The translations under genes were made by a program, and so were the position numbers. Positions 29,333 to 41,300 of a stretch of 64,000 nucleotides of DNA are shown here, piece after piece (the stretch's first letter is position 1; each line of letters starts with the position of its first letter). The stretch comes from Cydia pomonella (Eukaryota > Arthropoda > Insecta > Lepidoptera > Tortricidae): NCBI RefSeq assembly GCF_033807575.1, contig NC_084729.1:9300001-9364000 (forward strand), in the 5' to 3' direction. The notes below the pieces were generated by a model. It ran no database searches. It worked only from the letters and a program-made list of their open reading frames with translations, and was not told the DNA's origin.

Positions 29333-32300
29333 ATGCGTGAGATAGTGCATCTGCAAGCCGGCCAGTGCGGCAATCAAATCGGATCGAAGGTTTGTTAAAT
29401 AAAACACCTACGAGTATATTTATGAATTAGGTCATTTATTTCCAGTGACGAGAAATCTATTTTTATGAGCGATAGCCGGCTCTCTCGTAACACCTAGGCA
29501 TGAGCTGTCGAGTGAAAATCATACATTTTAATTAGTAGTCACGTAATAATGGAATCTAGGATATTGTGATGTTGGCGTGTGAATCCCGTTAACATAGTTT
29601 TTAACGTAACATACGACTTTCTTGAGCTTTTAATTAGGTATAGGTTTTTTAATACCACGTCGGTGACAAACAAGCACACGGCCTGCTTAAGCTAAGCGGT
29701 CACCGTAGTCTATGGACGCCTGTAAATCCAGGTATGTCACATGCGCGTTGCCCACCCTTAAAATACTTGTACACAGTGTACACTCCTTTTTAAGTATGTT
29801 ATGACGGTATTATGTTAGAATACTATTATGATGGCAAACAGCCTATTACGGTCGACTTGATGGTGATCGGACTCTGTAGCTTATGGACGCTTTCAACTCC
29901 TAAGGTGGCACACGCGACTGACACGATGTTAACTATAAAGCGGGAGTTTGGGATAATTAAAAAAGGAGCGTACAGACTGCGGGATCATTAAATAAAACCG
30001 GCCAAGAGCATGTCGGGCCACGCTCAGTGTAGGGTTCCGTATTTACTCTTGCGCCACAATAAGCTAAACTGTAGCTTAAAGTATAGTAAATTGTTAACCA
30101 AGGGACGAAACGGTACCTTTTACCCGAGTTAAACAAATAGGCAAATTTGCATAATCAGTACCTAATTAAAGTAAGTCTTTTTACTATGAAGGGGAAACTG
30201 TTTGCGATCGATAACTCAAAAACAGCCAAACTGATCATGTCCGCTATAGTTTTCATTTAATGTATTTCTTAAGCTCTACTTCCACGATTTTTTTCATATT
30301 TTTTGGACCTATGGTTCAAAAGTTAGAGGGGGGGGGGCACATTTTTTTTTCTTTTGGAGCGATTATCTCTGAATATATTCACTTTATCAAAAAATGATTG
30401 TTGGAAACCCCTATTAGTTTTGAAAGACCTTTCCAACGATACCCCACACTGTAGAGTTGAAGCAAAAAAAAAATTTCACCCCCAATTTACGTGTAGGGGA
30501 GGTACCCTAAAAAAATTAAATTTTTAGATTTTATTGTACGACTTTGTCGGCTTTATTGATTTATATATCCATGCCAAATTTCAGCTTTCTAGCACTAACG
30601 ACCACGGAGCAAAGCCTCGGACAGACAGACAGACAGACGGACATGGCGAAACTATAAGGGTTCCTAATTGACTACGGAACCCTAAAAAGGAGCGTACAGA
30701 TTCTCAACCCTTTGAACGCTTTATGTTATAAACATCACTCAAACGCCAGGCTCCCGGACGCAAGCGAGCTAATGTAAACCTTACTCAAAAGTGTGAAGGT
30801 TACTTTGACAGCGTCCGCCATGACACCTGTAGGTGTCCTTGGCGCTGTGGGCACGACTAGTAACAGTAGTAACGACGACTTTCGGTTGTCTTGGCGTTCA
30901 GAAGGTTAAGGGTCGGCAACGCGTATGTGATACTCATGGACCACGTCCATAGGCTACGGTAACCAAATAGACGTGGTAACCAAAATGACAACTAAAACAT
31001 AGTGAACCGTAATAGTAACAAAACAAGGTTGATTTTTATAAGCTTTAATTTACTTTCACCCGACTGTTTGTAATTAAATCTTGCAAGTTAAATTTGACCC
31101 ACTTCCCGGTTTCCGATTGAGCTGAAAATTTGCATACATATGTAAGTCGGGTGACAATGCAATATTATGGTACCATCGAGATGATCTGATGATGGAGACA
31201 GGAGGTGGCCATAGGAACTCTGTGATAAAACAACGCAACCTAATTGTGTTTGGGGTTTTTAGAATTGTCTCGATGAGTATTAGTTACTTGTGGAAAGAAA
31301 AGTACAGTCAGCGATAAAAACTTGTACCAAAAATGAAAATTTTGCCAAAAACTTAGTGTTTAATTATTTTTACAGTACTTTGTACAGTCACGTCTGAAAA
31401 TATCTATACGGGCAATGTGCCAAAAATATGTACATACTACCTTAATATATGGGAAATAAGGTCGTGTATACATATTTTTGGCAGTTTGTCCGTATATATA
31501 TTTTTAGACATGTCCATAACAGTGCGATAATTAGCACTTTACGTGCCTTTGTCAAAAATCAAAAGGGCCATATGGACTGTAAAACAGGCGAATAGGTAAT
31601 TTGCAACTCGTATCGATGTAAAGCACTCCATTTGATCGTGTTTTAATTTATCGCCACTCGTTGCGAATTTCCTACTTTTCGCACTTGTATCGTATTGTAC
31701 TTTTGCAGTACATATGATGCTACTTTATCGCCCTAGTGCAGTAATTTGCACTATACGTGCGTACGCCGAAAATTTAAAGTGCCATATGAACTGTAAAACT
31801 TTGTACAATACACGTGTGAAAAGGTAATTCGCAACTCATGTCGATTTAAAACACAATTTCCTACTTTTCGCACAGTGGCGGGGCTAGACCAAAATTTTAT
31901 GTGGGCAAGGTACATTTAGCCAGGCCCTCAGGCAGGGGCGGATTAAGAAGGCGCGGGGCCCTTAGCACAATAACTCGCGGGGCCCCCCTGGTTAAAAAAA
32001 AAACGGCTACTTGCGAGTCAGGCTCGCACCCCGAGGATTCAGTACCATCACAACATTTTTACAATGTTTAAATTTGCTGGAACTATTTTTAATCATGTTA
32101 ATTATGCAGTGTATTTTTCTTTATTATCACACCAAGTTCGAGGTCTGTATTTTATAACCGTAATAGAGATAGAAAAAAAACATATAAGTAAGCTCAACCG
32201 TTATAATAAATGATAAATACGAAACGATGATGTAATCCTGTTATCTCTCATTAGGGATATAGGGCTCGCAGAAGAATTTGCCATTAGTCGCGACCCTGAG

Positions 32301-35300
32301 AGGCTACTTCTCAACTGATCGCCCAGTCCAAGCAGGGTCCAGGCGGCCTCGTACCTTGAAATGTATATCTCTATTGTCGTTACACCTACTACCTATATGG
32401 AAATCGTAATTATTTGGTTTTTGTTCCAATACCGGTACTCTATACAAAAATCGTGTTCATTAAATCTGTCGTTCAGTGTGCTCTATCATATGACCCATAA
32501 CAGTTAGACAGTCGACATTTACACCAAGTGTGTATTTCTATTGCAGCTATAACAAATAATAAATATTAAATAATTTAATAGTTTTTTTAAACGAAACATC
32601 TGCATATCGTCATTTAAAATCGGGATATTTTCCATATTTATTTATTTTCATGAATTCCTGATATTGTATTATTTTTTATTTACATTTAGGCATTTTAAAA
32701 GAGCCTAATCTTAGTAAAGTTGCGTTATTTTATCAGAGTACCTTTCCTTCTATAGTAAACATCCCTATAATGGAACAGGCACCAGTAATGGGATGGTATA
32801 GACAAATCCTGTAAAACAAGTATTTACCGTCAGTTTTTAATCGCGCTGGCAACATTTTACCATAAGCAAGAGCTAAAGAGCTGCTTAAATTTAATTTTTC
32901 ATTGATATTTGTTAGTTCAAAAATGAATGGCGCCATACATCCCATGACTGGAGCAAAAAACCAGTTTTAATTGGTTAATAATATTGAAACCAATTGCCGT
33001 AGCTTTAAAATCTCATTAAATACCGTAAAACCACCCAACTATAGTCCAAAGCTCCCAACTATGGTCCACAAATAAACTCATTTTTTCTCGTTCAGGTGTG
33101 TATTTTACTATGTTTTTGTAGTTCTAAGGCAAAGAATGTTTATAAATGGAAGGTAAAACTAGGAGTAAACCACAAGGAACATTGGTATAGATACTTAATT
33201 TCCTTTTGAACTTGTGGACCATAGTTGCAGTATTGGACTATAGTTGGGTAGTTTTACGGTACATAGAAAACATAAAGGCCAAATTCGACATATAACTTTT
33301 AAAGCGTAAAGCGGTAGAAATTTTACAAAACAACTTACGAAAATCGCAAGTTAAATTCAAGCATGTTGGGATACTGTTTAACAACATTCAATAATAATAA
33401 GTTAAATAAAAGCTTGTATAAACAGGTGAAACGTGAGTCGGACTTAAGAACAAAGCGGGTAGGATGTATCAGGGACGCAGTGGGAACTGGAAACCAATTG
33501 TCAAGTGTGTCAAAAAACAAGCTCAAAAGCTGAGTCTCTCCTATTTCGCCGCGTTCCCGTGCGAAACTGATAGCAAAGCTGCAAGAATAAAATCGATGCC
33601 CTAGTGTGATCGAGTCTGTAGCTTCGTATAAGGACGGAAGCCCGTAGCGTTCTATCACGGCGCGCATCCATGCAAAGGCTGAATTGTAGTAGAACAGAGT
33701 TTGGAATGGAACCAGTGTGAACTCGGCTTGCCTGCTGCTCGGCCTTCATTCTCGCTCGAAAGTACGACTCATGGGATCATTTGGTTTTCCGGCCCTGATG
33801 GGATGGGATGGGATTCCGGCCCGGATGCAGGGCTTAAAATTTGGCCTACGCGGAGCCCCGCTGTTTTCTTTTTATAATACTTTGACAATTAGGTTGGTTC
33901 GATCACGATCACGGCTTTGGAGCAACTCCGCATATTTTGGACTCCCGGCCGGCCGGAAGAACGCGCCCTTTGGCCTCCCACTGCCGCAAAGCTGGCCATC
34001 ATCCTTCCTTGCTTTCCACCAGTTTGTTATTTAACACAACTTCTTTTGTTCTTCTCCGAGCTCTGCTCTTTCCTGCAGCTTAGCCATGCACAAAAGCTTT
34101 GAGACACTGCACCTTCGGTTTATGTGAAACTCTGCTTCCGGTCTTTGCATAAGTCGTAAAACTCCATGCATTCCTCAACCTTACAAACTTGGTACCGTAA
34201 TAAATAAATTATGTCAAAATTGCCACTGACTTACCAAAAAAATAAATTGTGATGGTACAGGATCCTCGGAGCGCGAGTTCGACATAACTTGGTCGGTTTC
34301 GTCGGTCGGTCGGTCGTGCCGAAATCGCATGGATGGTCAGGGTCGGAGCGCGGGGCCCCCCCTAGGCGCGGGGCCCTTAGCATATGCTTTTTCTGCTGTT
34401 CGGTTAATCCGCCACTGCCCTCAGGTGGCGTAAGAAATAACGATTTTTTTTGGTTGTGGCCGAGATATACTTATTTGATGCGCGAGGCCCCTCGGACCGC
34501 GAGGCCGTAAGACGGTGGCCCATGGCCCATGGCCCATGTCGCCCACGCCTGACGCCGTCTCTGTTTTCACACTTCTTTTTTCTGAAACCGGTTTTTTCTT
34601 CATACAAAAAATACCGGTATTATTACGTTCTTTTTCGTTCTTTGGTTTATTATTTCATTTTTAATGGTACTATCTAATAATGCGAAGTTGTTACCTAAAT
34701 ACATGATCCAGTCCTACGTTAAGAGTATAAAATAATTAAAAATATTGGGCTATTTCGGGATTTAAAAATAAACCGGTTCCGAGCCCTGCTACTATTCAAT
34801 AAAAACCAAACTGTTATAGGACATTATAACAGAAATTGACTAGTCCCACAATAAGCTCAATAAGTAGTAGTAGTAAAACACTATTGTACAAAAAGAAACA
34901 TAAAACAGGAAAGAACACACATCATTTGTACAAAGGCGAACTTATCCCTTAATCTTATACCTTTAAACGAGCAATTCTTGTATATATATATGTATATATA
35001 TTTCTGTGATCTCGGAAACGGCTCTAACGATTTCGCTGAAATTTGATATATGGGGGTTTTTGGGGGTATACAATCTATCTAGATTAGTTTTATGTTTGGG
35101 AAAACGCGTGTTTTCGAGTTTTCATGCGTTTTTCTTTCGACGCAGAATATGGTCGCTAATTTCGTATTACCGGCCACTGTCCGTCTGGTCCAGCGGGTTA
35201 AGACGCGGACTGCTAAACGAGTGTTCCGAGTTCGAATCTCGCCCGGTGACTAATTTTTTTTTTTTTTTTTTAATATGTTCAAGTTTATATATCATTTTTT

Positions 35301-38300
35301 AATTATTATTGTTTTAGACAAGTTTAATTTAGTAAAAAAATGTAGTTAAGATTATCACCACCATATTACAATAAATAGTTATAACCGAGCAAAGCTCGGT
35401 CGCCCAGGTACTAAGGCTTTATAAGGCTTGTGTTGTCACTGTTACTTACCGGTGCAATACAGTTTACATAAAAGACTACCTACACAAACATTGCACGTTG
35501 AAATCATTGAAATGAATACCAATAATACCATAAATAATTAATTATACCTATCGGGAACTACGGTGTTTACGTATCTCATGCGTATCGTATTTAATTTATT
35601 ATGCATGCGTAACAATATGTAGCAAAGGTTATCTTTTTAGGGTTCCGTAGTCAACTAGGAACCCTTATAGTTTCGCCATGTCCGTCTGTCTGTCTGTCTG
35701 TCCGAGGCTTTGCTCCGTGGTCGTTAGTGCTAGAAAGCTGAAATTTGGCATGAATATATAAATCAATAAAGCCGACAAAGTCGTACAATAAAATCTATTT
35801 TTTTTTTTTAGGGTACCTTCCCTATACGTAAAGTGGGGGTGAACATTTTTTTTGCTTCAACCCTACAGTGTGGGATATCGTTGGAAAGGTCTTTCAAAAC
35901 TAATAGGGGTCTTCAACAAACATTTCTTGATAAAGTGAATATATTCGGAGATAATTGCTCCGAAAGAAAAAAAAATGTGTCTCCCCCCTCTAACTTTTGA
36001 ACCATAGGTCCAAAAAATATGAAAAAAATCGTGGAAGTAGAGCTTAAGAAAGACATTATACGAAAACTATAGCGGACATGATCTGTTTAGCTGTTTTTGA
36101 GTTATTACAAAAAGTTTACCCTTCATAGTAAAAAAACGTACATCCACAGTTCATCCCTTGGTTAACAATCTACTATACTTTAAGCTCCATTTAAGCTTAT
36201 TGTGACGGAAAAGTAACTACGGAACCCTACTCTGAGCATGGCCCGATATGCTCTTGGCCGGTTTTTTTTAATGTATGTAATTAGTTAAATCACACGCAGT
36301 AAAATTTACTTGCATGTTTTTTTTTATAGACCTGTGGTTAATGTGGTTCAAAAGTTATCAAAAAAGCGGCCAAGTGCGAGTCGGACTCGCGCATGAAGGG
36401 TTCCGTACCATTTAAGACGTATTAAAAAAAAATCTACTTGCTAGATCTTGTTCAACATTTTACCACTTTGGGCACACATTTTACCACTTTGGAAGTGTCT
36501 CTCGCGCAAACTATTCAGTTTAGATAAAAATGATATTAGGAACCTAAATATCATTTTTGAAGACCTATCCATAGATACCCCACACGTATGGGTTTGATGA
36601 AAAAAAATTTTTTTTTTTTAATTTTATGACGTATTAAAAAAAAACTACTCACTAGATCTCGTTCAAACCAATTTTCGGTGGAAGTTTGCATGGTAATGTA
36701 TATCATATATTTTTTTTAGATTTTTCATTCTGTTATTTTAGAAGTTACAGGGGGGACGGGGGGGGGGGGGACACAATTTTTCACTTTGGAAGTGTCTCTC
36801 GCGCAAACTATTCAGTTTAGAAAAAAATGATATTAGGAACCTAAACATCATTTTTGAAGACCTATCCATAGATACCCCACACGTATGGGTTTGATGAAAA
36901 AAAATTTTTTTTTTAATTTTATGACGTATAAAAAAAAAACTACTAAATCTTAATGCGGTTCATAGAATACATCCACTTACTAAGTTTGAACAGTATAGCT
37001 CTTATAGTTTCGGAAAAAAGTGGCTGTGACATAATCGGACAGACGGATATGACGAATCTGTAAGGGTTCCGTTTTTTGCCATTTGGCTACGGAACCCTAA
37101 AAATGGTGTTTAAAATCACTATTCACTTTGAAAGACCTATACCCGTTGGATACACGATACACTCCACATCATAGGGTTATAGAGAAAAAAAAAAACAAAA
37201 AAAATTGTACGGGTGGACCAAAAAATTTTTTATCTTAATTTTACTATTTTGTTGCCATGATTATGTATCCGTGCCAAGTTGCAGTTTTCTAACACTAACG
37301 ATCACGGAGCAAAGCCGCGGACGGACAGACGGACATGGCGGAACTAAAGGGTTCCTAGTTGACTATAGAACCCTAAAAAAAGAACTATAAGATAAGTTAG
37401 ATAAGCGTAAAATAAAACAGCTGAGATAAATGGGTTTTGAATCGTCGGAAAGTAACTGTCTCTTGTATTAAAATAAAACTCGAAAGCTCTAAGAGAAAGC
37501 GTGCTAATTGAGCAAAACACTCGCGTGTTGAACCATTAGGCTCATTTGCATGCACGGTTAATTGTTCCGAAGTTATAGCTAAAGATACACCATTTTTGTG
37601 TATCTTTCCAATGAATTTACATTCAGTAAGGTACTAGGTACAGTCAAGTGTAAAAATATGGGTCCACGCAACTTACTCAAAAATATATCCCATAGCACTT
37701 AATTCGTCGACATAAAAGCTACGGGCCATATCTTTGAGCAACTTGTGTGCACCCCTATTTTTACACTTGACTGTAGCTACAATGAGTAGTACTGGCTATA
37801 ACCGCGAAAATCGAAGTTCGTCAATTGCGGGCATTTTTCTCTATCACTCTTAGTTGGTACATCTTAGTGAGAGTAACAGAGAAATATCCCCGCAATTTGC
37901 GAATTTCGGTTTCTGCGGTCGGCCCCAAGTTGCAAAGTGGCTGCTACTTAATGAATACATTGCCACTCTTTTTGATTGCAAATGCCACGCAGAATTATCT
38001 TGGTCAGACTCTATATGTTTTTATGTGTTTTCCTTAAAATACATACCTAGTTAAATAACACGCTAAGTCAATACATAATGCCTTTCGCCTTGAAAACAAT
38101 CGTACAAACCAAGTAGTAAATGTGACCTTAAGTCACTTGTTCACACCTCATACCTGTTTGAAAATGTCGTAAGTGGACTTTAGTTTAATTGATTTAAGAC
38201 ATTATTGAATGAAGTAAGCTAGCTTGCGTGAAATCATGACATCTTTCAGGGTACTGATGACGCAATGTGCACTCTAGGTATGTTATTGAGTATATATTTC

Positions 38301-41300
38301 TTGAAATGTAGAAATACTTAGCGGTTTACATACATTTATGGGATCTGCGGACGTCACTGATTGCAAATTGCAATGCCGCTCTATTGAGATATGCAACGAA
38401 TTCAAGCGATCAATCAAATACCGATCTAGACATTGACGTACCTATATATCTTAAGGACCTTACGGGAGTTACGGGCACTTAGAATGGTGCTAGTTCAGTG
38501 GTGTCACTCACGAATTTGACCCAATTGCGACCAATCGCGCGCGTGATGTGAACTCGTCAACCAATCGCGTTGTGGCGTTAGACTGCACGATTGGCCCGAA
38601 TTCATGTGCGTGCGTGACACCGCTGTACTGGCCCCATTCTTACTGCCTGTAAAGCCGGTCCTTAGATATATGTCAATGGATCTAACGCAAATATCGCGTG
38701 ATAATTATCAGTGAGGTTTGTAGAGACCGAAGGGCCGGAAGTTGGGAGATTATTAAATAATTTCTTGACACTTTTAGGCCGCACAAATTTAGTTTCACTC
38801 TGAAAGAGCAAAACAAGAAATTCTAATTATAGTTCAATAAAAATAAATTAGTTTTTTCTTTTTTTTAATTTTTTTAAAACACAAACAGTCACATATACAA
38901 ATGGATGGAGTTTATCGTCACATATATAGTACCCGATTACTTCCTGGATTCAGTGGCTCGTGTTGAAAGCAATCTTTCAACGCCCGGTGCAATGTTCGGA
39001 TCACTATTCACAACCCTGTTTGTTGCGGAGTAACTCGAAGACCTGGGGGCCTGCCGCGAACCCTGATTTCGCAAACTGCGGACATCTTTCTCTGTCATTA
39101 CGCCTTAATTGGAGTAAATGAGAAAGATGCGCGCAAGTTCCGAACTTCAGTGTTCGCGGTAGTAGGCCTGTTCTCACGTAGATTAGAACCTTGGACACAA
39201 TTTGTGACATATCTGATGTTTTTTCATTTTTATGGCATACATTTAAATAAATAATAAATGGCTTTGTGTCTGTCATGTTTCAGTTCTGGGAGATAATTTC
39301 CGACGAGCATGGTATCGACACGACCGGCCACTACCACGGGGACAGCGACCTGCAGCTGGAGCGTATACAAGTCTACTACAACGAGGCTGCCGATGGTAGG
39401 TGTAAAATCGAATGAAGTGGTGCTTTTGACATCGATAGGGACACTTAAGAGGACCTCGCGTCAGGGCTGTAACCGCGAAAATCGAAGTTCGTCAATTGCG
39501 GGCATTTTTCTCTGTCACTCTAATTACGTCTTAGCGAGGGTAAAAGATAAAGATCCCCGCAATTTGCGAATTTCGATTTTTGCGGTAGGCCTTCAGATCG
39601 CGAGTCTTATCGGTTGTAAAGACTGTATACATCCGGGATTCCTTGTCTAAAGCTAGTTGGTAATAATCTTGAGAAAGATCGAGCTTTGAGTAATATATCA
39701 GAAATCAGAAATCGTTTATTGCGAGCCATGGTACATAGTTATCACATTTAAATTATAGAAACACATGGCACCCTGAAAAGGTATTGCAAGTATTCTTATA
39801 GCTAGCTAGGACTAAAGTTATTAAATATAGTAGTACCCATTTATGAACATTATTTTTAAATACACATAAGTATATACTATTACCTACTAGGGAATCTAAT
39901 ATTTCCGTTATGTTGGGTAATTGGAATTTATCATCCTGTATTTTATAATTTAGTTGCCTGTAGTCGACAACAGATCTCCATTTCTTTTCTCCTAACTTCA
40001 CTCTTTTTAGGAACAAGCAAAACTGGGCTGGACCACTCGGAAGTAGTCTCTTCAATTGTGTCATTATCAAGCATATCTTGGATCTGAGTTTGGAGTTCTT
40101 TGCGTAAGGCATGCGGTATTCTGTAATGGCTTTAAGTATACCGAGCTTGCATTTTCTTTTAAATGTATTATGTCGCAAAATCCACGATAACGCCTTGTCT
40201 CAAGACCTGGCCCGAAAACGCGCAGCGGCAGAACCCTTCAGGAGTAATTTGGTCCGACTCTTTTCATGTTTGTATTCATATTCATATTCATATATTTATT
40301 CATAATAATTCATATTATATGTCACAATATTATTTAAAATTAATTATTTACAAAACATGATTTGTAACATTTTACATAATAATAAAAAAATAAAATTAAT
40401 ATTAAATCTAAGTATTTAGGTACTTGTTTTGTACTCTAAAAACTCATTAAAGCTATAAAAAGTGTGCTCGATAAGCCATTTTTTCAGTTGCATTTTAAAA
40501 TTCATTAATGACGGCGCATTCGTGACATGACCCGGCAGTCGGTTGTACACAGTCGGCCCCATCACGTGCGTTAGTTTCGCTGACTTAGCCAACCTATGCT
40601 GAACACCCAAGAGTTTGTGGGCGTTCCGCAAGTTACGACCGTGGACGTCAGCTCCTCTCGCGTATTCATTAAGGTGACATCGCACATAGACGGCCACTTG
40701 GTATATCACCATGGAGGGCAGCGTGAGTATCTGGAGGTCCTTGAAGAGCGGTTTTGCAGATGTACTTTGTCCTACCTGCACAATCGCTCGGATGGCTCTT
40801 TTTTGCACTCGGAAGACACGCTCCCATTCGGCAGCGCGGCCCCATAGCTCCACGCCGTATTGGAGGATCGAGTGCACAGTGGCAAAATAGCAAGACCTTA
40901 TCACATCCCTGGACACCACCCTTGCCAGGCGTCGCAATGCGAAGCAAGCACTTGCCAGTTTGTTACAAACTTTTGCTGTTAGCCGACATCCTAATGTGTA
41001 TTCTCTTCTTCTTCTTCTATGTTAGGGGCTATGTAAGGCTCTACAGCCTATGTATCACTGCGACCATTCCTGATCTATTGTGATCGCCACCAACTACAAC
41101 TCTCGATTCAAGCCTGCAACTTCAAATAGCTGTAGGATCTTTTTGATCTCGAGAGACCTTAACTCCTATGGGCGGAATATGTGTCTGCCCAGGGTTGAGT
41201 CACGAGTGCGCATTAGGCAAGGGCTCTCTGCAAGGATGTGCAGGCAGGGGCGTCTCCTCTGCCTCCATACAGAGTCTAATGTGCCTTACCAAATCGGTAT

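Larger units (their letters stand above)
31873..34563. mobile_element. Outer hAT-like element, split by a second hAT
   Basis: Left end CAGTGGCGGGGCTAGACC at 31873, right end GACGCCGTCTCTG at 34563, a decayed inverse of CAGTGGCGG. Flanks TTTTCGCA (31865-31872) and TTTTCACA (34564-34571) form an 8-bp target duplication with one G-to-A difference. Without the inner insertion it would be only about 200 bp (31873-31932 plus 34426-34563), so it is a non-autonomous element. Confidence 0.75.

Noticed and set aside
33335..33749. hAT transposase frames inside the inner hAT
   Set aside because: The translated frames show no hAT dimerisation motif or catalytic residues.
35179..35250. Functional tRNA gene
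   Set aside because: Box A and B match, but the acceptor and anticodon stems do not pair, so it is at best a relic.
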